64,000 nucleotides of DNA from the NCBI RefSeq assembly GCF_018252635.1, contig NZ_JAGTXM010000005.1, positions 62,001-126,000 on the forward strand, read 5' to 3'. The position numbers were made by a program, and so were the translations under genes. A model generated the notes under the pieces. That model was not told where the DNA came from. It saw nothing but the letters and a program-made list of their open reading frames with translations, and searched no databases. This DNA is from Citrobacter amalonaticus. Lineage in GTDB: Bacteria > Pseudomonadota > Gammaproteobacteria > Enterobacterales > Enterobacteriaceae. Shown in pieces: positions 58,841 through 64,000 of this stretch (position 1 is its first letter; each line of letters opens with the position of its first letter).

Positions 58841-59053
58841 ATGAAAACCATTATCGCTGTCATTACTGCTTCTCTGTTCTCTGCTATGACCTTTAGCGCC
58901 TCTGCGCAAAGCGTTACGTCAACGGGCACCACGCTGGATTCCGCTGAAGCGGTCATCGCGCAAAAAGCCAAAGAGATGAACGCCTCTGAATACAAAATCA
59001 CCAGCGCGCGCATGGGCAATACCGTCACCATGAGTGCAGAACTGTATAAATAA
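58841..59053 (+). CDS. DUF1471 (YdgH/BhsA/McbA) small periplasmic protein
   Basis: A 70-residue protein: signal peptide MKTIIAVITASLFSAMTFSASA (cleavage near 22) and one compact DUF1471 domain (SVTSTGTTLDSAEAVIAQKAKEMNASEYKITSARMGNTVTMSAELYK). Family members such as BhsA and McbA respond to stress and affect envelope or biofilm properties. ATG 58841 follows TGGGA. The stop is 18 bases from the following oxidoreductase gene, so the two are probably cotranscribed. Confidence 0.9.
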   Translation: MKTIIAVITASLFSAMTFSASAQSVTSTGTTLDSAEAVIAQKAKEMNASEYKITSARMGNTVTMSAELYK

Positions 59054-59071
59054 TCGCGAGAGGAACCCATT

Positions 59072-60169
59072 ATGTTATTCGATCACTATGCGCTGAATGC
59101 CTTGCCGTTAAAAAACCGGATTGTTATGCCGCCGATGACGCGTTCTCGCGCCGGGGCAGGCGACGTCGCGACTGACATGATGGCGGACTATTACGCACAG
59201 CGTGCCAGCGCGGGGCTTATCATTAGCGAAGGCACGCAAATCAGCCAACAGGGTCAGGGCTATGCCTGGACGCCGGGCATCTATTCCGATGCGCAGATTG
59301 CCGGCTGGAAAAAAGTCACCGACGCCGTGCACAAGGCGGGCGGGAAAATCTTCGCTCAGCTGTGGCACGTCGGTCGTGTTTCGCACACTGTTTTGCAACC
59401 TGGCGGCGCCGCGCCGGTCTCTTCTTCCGCCATTCAGGCCCCAGGGGTGAAAGTATTTGTCGATGTCGAAGGGCGCGGACCGGAAAATGGCGTCGGCGAG
59501 ATGGTACAGCATGACATGCCGCGTGCACTGACGCGGGAAGAGATCCCAACCATCGTCAACGACTATGCTCAGGCGGCGCGCAATGCGATTGCCGCAGGGT
59601 TTGACGGCATTGAACTGCACGGGGCGAACGGTTATCTGATCAACCAGTTCATTGACTCGCAGGCCAACCTGCGTGATGACGAATACGGTGGCTCGCTGCA
59701 AAACCGTCTGCGCTTTATGCGAGAGGTGGTGACGGCGGTTTCTACGGCGATTGGTAAAGAGCGTGTGGGCATTCGTCTCGCCCCGCTGACCACGCTGATG
59801 GGGTCAAAAGATGATACGCCGGAAGCAACTTACCTGGCGGCGGCCAGCGTGTTGAACGAGCTGGGTATTGCTTATATTCATATTGCCGAAGCTGACTGGG
59901 AAGATGCGCCGGTTATGCCTGCCGCATTCAAAGAAGCGCTGCGTATTATCTTCCACGGCACACTGATTTACTCCGGCAAATACACGAAAACACGTGCCGA
60001 AGAAGCGCTGGTGAACGGCTGGGCCGATCTGATCGGTTTTGGTCGCCCGTTTATTGCCAATCCGGATCTGCCGCATCGCCTGAAAAATGACTTGCCGCTG
60101 AATGCGCCTATTAAAGAGAAGTTCTTTGGCGGCGGGAAAGAAGGGTATCTGGACTACCCGGCTAGCTGA
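59072..60169 (+). CDS. Old Yellow Enzyme-type alkene reductase (NemA-like)
   Basis: A 365-residue FMN oxidoreductase of the OYE family that reduces activated C=C bonds or nitro compounds with NAD(P)H. Motifs: PPMTRSRAGAGDVATDMMADYYAQRASAGLIISEGTQIS at the start, LWHVGR, substrate-binding His183 and Asn186 with catalytic Tyr188 in ELHGANGYLINQF, and the C-terminal DLIGFGRPFIANPDLPHRLK with GGGKEGYLDYP. The His/Asn pair is as in OYE1, while NemA and PETN reductase have His/His. GAGAGGA precedes ATG 59072. It is 18 bases downstream of the DUF1471 gene. Confidence 0.93.
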   Translation: MLFDHYALNALPLKNRIVMPPMTRSRAGAGDVATDMMADYYAQRASAGLIISEGTQISQQGQGYAWTPGIYSDAQIAGWKKVTDAVHKAGGKIFAQLWHVGRVSHTVLQPGGAAPVSSSAIQAPGVKVFVDVEGRGPENGVGEMVQHDMPRALTREEIPTIVNDYAQAARNAIAAGFDGIELHGANGYLINQFIDSQANLRDDEYGGSLQNRLRFMREVVTAVSTAIGKERVGIRLAPLTTLMGSKDDTPEATYLAAASVLNELGIAYIHIAEADWEDAPVMPAAFKEALRIIFHGTLIYSGKYTKTRAEEALVNGWADLIGFGRPFIANPDLPHRLKNDLPLNAPIKEKFFGGGKEGYLDYPAS

Positions 60170-60332
60170 TTTCAAGCTGCTGAGCGTCAATCTGCTCGTG
60201 TATCCTCAAATGGCCCGGCGAATAATACAACGCTGGGCTACTCTTCATTCTTCATGTGAATACCATCAGCGTAAACCGTGTTGCCAGCAGGTATGATAAG
60301 GCAGTCCGGTTGATTCAAGAAAAGGTAAACGC

Positions 60333-60824
60333 ATGTCCACTCCGCTATTCCGTCAGGCCACGCCCGCCGATGTTGACCGCTGTTATGAGATTGAAATGCT
60401 TGCCTACGAAGGCGACGAAGCGGCAACCCGCGAAAAGATTGCCACCCGTATCCAGCACTATCCGCAGGGATTTATGTGCATGGAGTTGAACGGCGAGGTG
60501 GCCGGCTTTATTAATGCCGGTTGTGCCTGGGAGGTGGTGATGTCTGACGAAGCATTTAAGGAACTGGTCGGGCACGATCCGGATGCGCCCAATGCGGTGA
60601 TTATGTCGGTGGTGGTGCATCCGGATTTTCAGGGGAAAGGCTATTCGTCACTGATGATGCGTGAGTTTGTGGCGCGGATGAAAGCGATGCGCAAAAAGAC
60701 GATTCACCTGATGTGCAAAGATCGCCATGTCGATCTCTATGCCCACTTTGGCTATCGCTACGTCAAACCGTCTGCATCCGATCACGGCGGGATGGCGTGG
60801 CACGAGATGGTGATGGTGTTGTAA
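60333..60824 (+). CDS. GNAT-family N-acetyltransferase
   Basis: A 163-residue protein of the GNAT superfamily, with arylalkylamine-acetyltransferase-like character: RQATPADVDRCYEIEMLAYEGDEAATREKIATRI at the start, MSVVVHPDFQGKGYSSLMMREFVARM as the acetyl-CoA loop (about 90-115), and VDLYAHFGYRYVKPSASDHGGMAWHEMVM at the end. ATG 60333 follows AAAAGG. Substrate unknown. A single-gene unit after a 163-base gap with nothing else recognisable. Confidence 0.88.
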   Translation: MSTPLFRQATPADVDRCYEIEMLAYEGDEAATREKIATRIQHYPQGFMCMELNGEVAGFINAGCAWEVVMSDEAFKELVGHDPDAPNAVIMSVVVHPDFQGKGYSSLMMREFVARMKAMRKKTIHLMCKDRHVDLYAHFGYRYVKPSASDHGGMAWHEMVMVL

Positions 60825-60983
60825 TAGGCGATCGCTGGAGGCGTATTCAACATATTACTATATTGAATTTATTGATTATTTATCTTTATGTCTTACCAAC
60901 CAGTGATTCCGGTTTGTTCCGGCTAAATCTGGCTATCCATCAGAATTGATGATCCTGGCTCCGGGATCCCGCGATGTCAGTGA

Positions 60984-61166
60984 ACCTTCCGACCATTGCA
61001 TTACCCTGTACATCGCCGTTTCCGCTACCATATCGATGGCGAGATAAGCGGCGAAATCGTACAAAACGAGCTGGAATACCGGGCCGAAAATGCAAAATTC
61101 TATTGCGAACAGTTCTTTTCCTTGCTGAGTAATCACTGTTCAAGTGTAGCCATAAGCAAATTGTAG
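60984..61166 (+). pseudogene. Possible gene remnant upstream of fraR
   Basis: In the 396-base gap before fraR, a 60-codon stop-free stretch reads like protein with ordinary codon use (for example YHIDGEISGEIVQNELEY and AKFYCEQFFSLLSNHCSS). It has no ATG or ribosome site at its left end, where a TGA (60981-60983) closes the frame. It may be the 3' end of a decayed gene. I recognise no family, and a minus-strand frame overlaps it (60933-61136), so chance is possible. Confidence 0.2.
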
Positions 61167-61169
61167 TAT

Positions 61170-61181
61170 ATTGTAAACAAT
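61170..61181. promoter_or_regulatory. Candidate operator upstream of fraR
   Basis: ATTGT-AA-ACAAT is a perfect inverted repeat 39 bases before the fraR ATG. GntR-family sites are short palindromes of this sort, so autoregulation is possible. Confidence 0.4.
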
Positions 61182-61220
61182 GCACTGTCTGCCTTATGAT
61201 AATACAAAAGGATACATAAC

Positions 61221-61937
61221 GTGAATCTGCCGGATACCTCAAGTGCCAAACCGCTGTATAAGCAGCTTGAAGAAGCCCTAAAAGAGGCGATTTTAAGTGG
61301 TGAGTATCAGCCGGGGCAGCAGATCCCTACCGAAAACGATCTCAGCGCCAGCTGGCAGGTGAGCCGCGTAACGGTACGAAAGGCGCTGGATGCGCTGACC
61401 CGGGAAAACTTTCTTACCCGGGTATCGGGTAAAGGGACATTCGTTTCCGGCGAGAAGTTTCAGCGCAGTATGACGGGCATCATGAGCTTCAGCGAGCTGT
61501 GCCGCTCCCAGGGTCGCCGCCCGGGTTCGCGCACCATTAAGTCGGTGTTTGAGGCCTGCGATGAGGACACCCGCGCCAAACTGAACATCCCCGATGGGGA
61601 AAAAGCAGTGGTGATTGAGCGTATCCGCTATGCCGACGACGTGCCGGTATCGCTGGAAACGGTCTGGTTCCCTCCGCAGTTTGCCGCGCTGCTGAATGAA
61701 GATCTCAACAGCCACTCCCTGTACGACACCCTGCGCGACAAGCATGGCCTGTGGTTTACCCACTCCAGCAAAACCATTGAGCTGGTGTACGCCAGTTTTG
61801 AGGTGGCCCACTATCTCGGCGTCGCTAACCGTTATCCGCTGATCTCGATTAAAAGCGAGATGATTGATAACAAAGGTGAAATGTCCTGCATTTCTCACCA
61901 ACTGATCGTCGGCGACAAACTGCGTTTTACCGTCTGA
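61221..61937 (+). CDS. fraR: GntR/HutC-family regulator FraR
   Basis: A 238-residue regulator with a GntR winged helix-turn-helix (about 10-75: PLYKQLEEALKEAILSGEYQPGQQIPTENDLSASWQVSRVTVRKALDAL) and a UTRA ligand domain (about 90-235). It precedes a deglycase and a kinase gene of the fructose-asparagine/fructoselysine type, so it is taken as the repressor that responds to the phosphorylated Amadori compound. FrlR of the frl locus is the alternative relation. It has its own terminator, so fraB needs a separate promoter. Confidence 0.75.
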   Translation: MNLPDTSSAKPLYKQLEEALKEAILSGEYQPGQQIPTENDLSASWQVSRVTVRKALDALTRENFLTRVSGKGTFVSGEKFQRSMTGIMSFSELCRSQGRRPGSRTIKSVFEACDEDTRAKLNIPDGEKAVVIERIRYADDVPVSLETVWFPPQFAALLNEDLNSHSLYDTLRDKHGLWFTHSSKTIELVYASFEVAHYLGVANRYPLISIKSEMIDNKGEMSCISHQLIVGDKLRFTV

Positions 61938-61979
61938 CCCTCATTTTTTGCCGTTGATCGTTGCTCTGTTTCAGCGTAA

Positions 61980-62012
61980 ATCGGGATCCGCATCGCGGAT
62001 CCCGATTTTTTT
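61980..62012 (+). terminator. Terminator of fraR
   Basis: ATCGGGATCCG (61980-61990) pairs perfectly with CGGATCCCGAT (61996-62006), followed by T residues. Confidence 0.93.
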
Positions 62013-62033
62013 GCATGGGCACACGTTGATCGA

Positions 62034-62080
62034 AATGTATTCCAATGTTATATATCTGGAACAATACATTTAGATACATT
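62034..62080 (+). promoter_or_regulatory. Candidate FraR operators and promoter of fraBD
   Basis: AATGTATT (62034-62041) and AATACATT (62063-62070) form an inverted repeat around an AT-rich centre with TATATAT. A third half-site ATACATT follows at 62074-62080. The region sits 57-103 bases upstream of fraB. Two operator copies fit what is known of FraR control in Salmonella. Confidence 0.55.
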
Positions 62081-62136
62081 GATTGGCGTGCGGCTTTTAC
62101 GCGGTTAACGTCATAAACGACCCAAGGGGAAAAGTG

Positions 62137-63111
62137 ATGAGTATTAAAGAAATCATTAGCGGCATTGTGGACAACAAAGCAGAGAAGGGCGGGATCACGC
62201 ACGTCTATTACGTCGCCTGCGGCGGCTCGTATGCGGCGTTTTACCCGGCGAAAGCTTTCCTGGAAAAAGAAGCCACTAAAGTCACCGTCGGGTTGTACAA
62301 CAGCGGCGAGTTTATCAATAACCCGCCAGCGGCGCTGGGCGACAACGCGGTGGTAGTGGTCGCATCCCACAGAGGCAACACCCCGGAAACCATCAAAGCG
62401 GCAGAGCTGGCCCAGAGCCGCGGCGTACCGGTTATTGGCCTGACCTGGGTGACCGACTCCCCACTGGTGGCGCATTGTGACTTCGTCGAAACCTACAGCT
62501 TTGGTGACGGCAAAGACATCGCCGAAGAGAAAACCCTGAAGGGCCTGATCACCGCGGTAGAAATTCTCAACCAGACCGAAGGTTATGCCCATTACGAGGA
62601 TTTTCAGGACGGATTGAGCAAAATCAACCGTATCGTGTACCGCGCATGGGATCATTTGCAGAACCGCGCTCAGGCTTTCGCCCAGGAATACAAAGACGAC
62701 AAAGTCATCTACACCATGGCGAGCGGTGCGGGTTACGGCGCGGCTTATTTGCAGAGCATCTGCATCTTTATGGAAATGCAGTGGATCCACTCCGCCTGCA
62801 TCCACAGCGGCGAGTTCTTCCACGGCCCGTTTGAAATCACCGATGCCAACACGCCGTTCTTCTTCCAGTTCTCTGAAGGCAGCACCCGTGCGGTAGATGA
62901 GCGCGCCCTGAACTTCCTGAAAAAATATGGTCGCCGCATCGAAGTGGTGGACGCCAAAGAACTGGGTCTCTCCACCATCAAGCCGACGGTGATCGATTAC
63001 TTCAACCATTCGTTGTTCAATAATGTTTATCCGGTTTATAACCGTGCGCTGGCCGAGATCCGCCAGCATCCGTTAACGACCCGCCGCTATATGTGGAAGG
63101 TCGAATATTAA
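62137..63111 (+). CDS. fraB: Amadori 6-phosphate deglycase (FraB-type, SIS family)
   Basis: A 324-residue sugar isomerase-fold enzyme that splits 6-phosphofructose-aspartate (or fructoselysine 6-phosphate) into glucose 6-phosphate and the amino acid. ATG 62137 follows AAGGGGA. Two SIS domains are visible: HVYYVACGGSYAAFYPAKAFLEKEA with VVVVASHRGNTPETIKAAE, and YTMASGAGYGAAYLQSICIFMEMQWIHSACIHSGEFFHGPFE. Glu213 and His229 align with the FraB catalytic pair Glu214/His230. The sequence is closer to Salmonella FraB than to FrlB as remembered. fraD follows. Confidence 0.85.
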   Translation: MSIKEIISGIVDNKAEKGGITHVYYVACGGSYAAFYPAKAFLEKEATKVTVGLYNSGEFINNPPAALGDNAVVVVASHRGNTPETIKAAELAQSRGVPVIGLTWVTDSPLVAHCDFVETYSFGDGKDIAEEKTLKGLITAVEILNQTEGYAHYEDFQDGLSKINRIVYRAWDHLQNRAQAFAQEYKDDKVIYTMASGAGYGAAYLQSICIFMEMQWIHSACIHSGEFFHGPFEITDANTPFFFQFSEGSTRAVDERALNFLKKYGRRIEVVDAKELGLSTIKPTVIDYFNHSLFNNVYPVYNRALAEIRQHPLTTRRYMWKVEY

Positions 63112-63174
63112 TCACGCCAGGATTTGACGTAGGGGCAGGGACGCCCGATTTATCGCTATCAACAAGGAACAATG

Positions 63175-64000
63175 ATGGACATTAAGGTGATTGGCATTGG
63201 TGATAATGTCGTTGATAAATATCTACATTCCGGCGTGATGTATCCCGGCGGCAACGCGCTGAACTTCGCGGTGTACGCCCGGCTGGCGGGCTGTGAAAGC
63301 GCGTTTCTCGGCGCTTTCGGCAACGATGCCGCCGCGCGGCACGTACAGGATACGTTGCAGGAACTAAACATCGACAGTCAGCGTTGTCGCCACTATATCG
63401 GAGAAAACGGCTATGCCTGTATCCGGCTGGTGGATGGCGACAGAGAATTTGTCACCAGTAATAAAAATGGCGTATTACGCGAAAACCCGCTGCATTTATC
63501 CGACGACGATCTCGATTATATTGCGCAATTCGATGCGGTGCATTCCAGCATTAATGGATTTCTCGAATCGGAATTAGAAAAAATTAAAAAATGTAATGTC
63601 ACCCTGTCGTTTGATTTTTCCGGACGTGGGGCTGAAGATTATTTCAAACAGGTTTGCCCGTGGGTGGATTATGGTTTTATTTCCTGCGGGGCGTTATCGG
63701 TCGAAGAGACCATTAATAAAATCTATAAATTTTACGATTACGGCTGTAAACATGTTATCGCCACCCGCGGGCATGAAAAAGTGTATTACTATGCCGGAGA
63801 TGAACTCATCGAATGGCAGCCGGTTTATGTTCAACCCGTCGATACCCTCGGCGCGGGCGATGCCTTTTTAACCGGCTTTATGCTGTCCATTCTGACATGC
63901 GATAAACCCCAACCGGACCATGACGATATTATTCGCGCCATGACGGCAGGCGGGAAATCCGCAGGCCAGGTCTTACATCATTATGGCGCGTTTGGTTTTG
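63175..64000 (+). CDS. fraD: PfkB-family sugar kinase, FraD/FrlD-type (cut by window end)
   Basis: An open frame from ATG 63175 (AAGGA 7-9 bases upstream; ATG 63172 is in frame too) runs off the right edge after 275 codons. It begins MDIKVIGIGDNVVDKYLHSG and has the sugar-binding PGGNALNFAVYARLAG (about 24-39) and the PfkB signature DTLGAGDAFLTGF (about 223-235) with the catalytic Asp. It would phosphorylate the imported Amadori compound at C6 before FraB cleaves it. It lies 63 bases after fraB on the same strand. Transporter and asparaginase genes of the locus would lie beyond the window. Confidence 0.83.
   Translation, partial: MDIKVIGIGDNVVDKYLHSGVMYPGGNALNFAVYARLAGCESAFLGAFGNDAAARHVQDTLQELNIDSQRCRHYIGENGYACIRLVDGDREFVTSNKNGVLRENPLHLSDDDLDYIAQFDAVHSSINGFLESELEKIKKCNVTLSFDFSGRGAEDYFKQVCPWVDYGFISCGALSVEETINKIYKFYDYGCKHVIATRGHEKVYYYAGDELIEWQPVYVQPVDTLGAGDAFLTGFMLSILTCDKPQPDHDDIIRAMTAGGKSAGQVLHHYGAFGF

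Noticed and set aside
60933-61136. A 67-codon minus-strand frame before fraR.
   Set aside because: No ribosome site, no family recognised, and the opposite strand has a frame with more ordinary codon use. Neither is supported as a gene.

Overview
The window is chromosomal DNA of an enterobacterium of the Citrobacter/Salmonella group. The backbone follows the order known from E. coli K-12 (yidR-yidQ-ibpAB-yidE-yidP-glv-yidHGF ... emrD-tisB/istR-ivbL-ilvBN ... uhpABCT-ade-adeQ-yicN-nepI ... yicS ... nlpA ... yicL). Between these genes sit loci known from Salmonella or Citrobacter: deoQKPX, dgaR-dgaABCDEF and a fra-type locus. Gene identities rest on reading the translated proteins against remembered families; no database search was run.

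Layout. 1-2.2 kb: end of yidR, yidQ, and the heat-shock pair ibpA/ibpB with a sigma-32 promoter and two RNA-thermometer leaders. 2.2-9.2 kb: yidE, then yidP divergent from an intact alpha-glucoside PTS and 6-phospho-alpha-glucosidase pair, then yidHGF. 9.1-16.3 kb: dsdCXA (D-serine), a GH5-like secreted protein, emrD and an EamA permease. 16.3-19.2 kb: the SOS-controlled TisB toxin with its antisense RNA IstR-1, then the attenuated ivbL-ilvBN operon. 19.2-23.6 kb: deoQKPX for 2-deoxyribose. 23.7-28.7 kb: uhpABC and uhpT for hexose-phosphate sensing and uptake. 28.8-34.7 kb: purine salvage and export (ade, adeQ, nepI) with yicN and a RelE-like/XRE toxin-antitoxin pair. 34.8-41.1 kb: a beta-glucoside PTS operon (IIB-IIC-GH1-IIA plus a LamB/ScrY-like porin) divergent from a LacI regulator, with palindromic operators between them. 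41-50.4 kb: yicS, an acetyltransferase, the sigma-54 activator dgaR, the D-glucosaminate operon dgaABCDEF and nlpA. 50.4-57.7 kb: an AT-rich leader and a chaperone-usher fimbrial cluster (pilin, chaperone, usher, tip adhesin, second chaperone, LuxR regulator). 57.7-60.8 kb: yicL, a DUF1471 small periplasmic protein joined to an Old Yellow Enzyme, and an acetyltransferase. 60.8-64 kb: fraR, fraB and the start of fraD (Amadori-compound use), cut by the window end.

Most accessory genes here are catabolic modules, each with its own local regulator: GntR for glv and fra, LysR for dsd, DeoR for deo, LacI for the beta-glucosides, a LevR-like activator for dga and two-component UhpAB. They are set into a conserved backbone. 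I found no insertion sequence, prophage, tRNA, rRNA or CRISPR array. I did not find a convincing wholly new system. The items most worth a second look are a domain-deleted radical-SAM/SPASM protein (YidF), a GH5-like protein with altered catalytic motifs that overlaps emrD, a BIME inside the sigma-54 leader of dga, a perfect FNR box and a strong intercistronic hairpin in the fimbrial cluster, the TisB/IstR pair, and a DUF1471-oxidoreductase pair.
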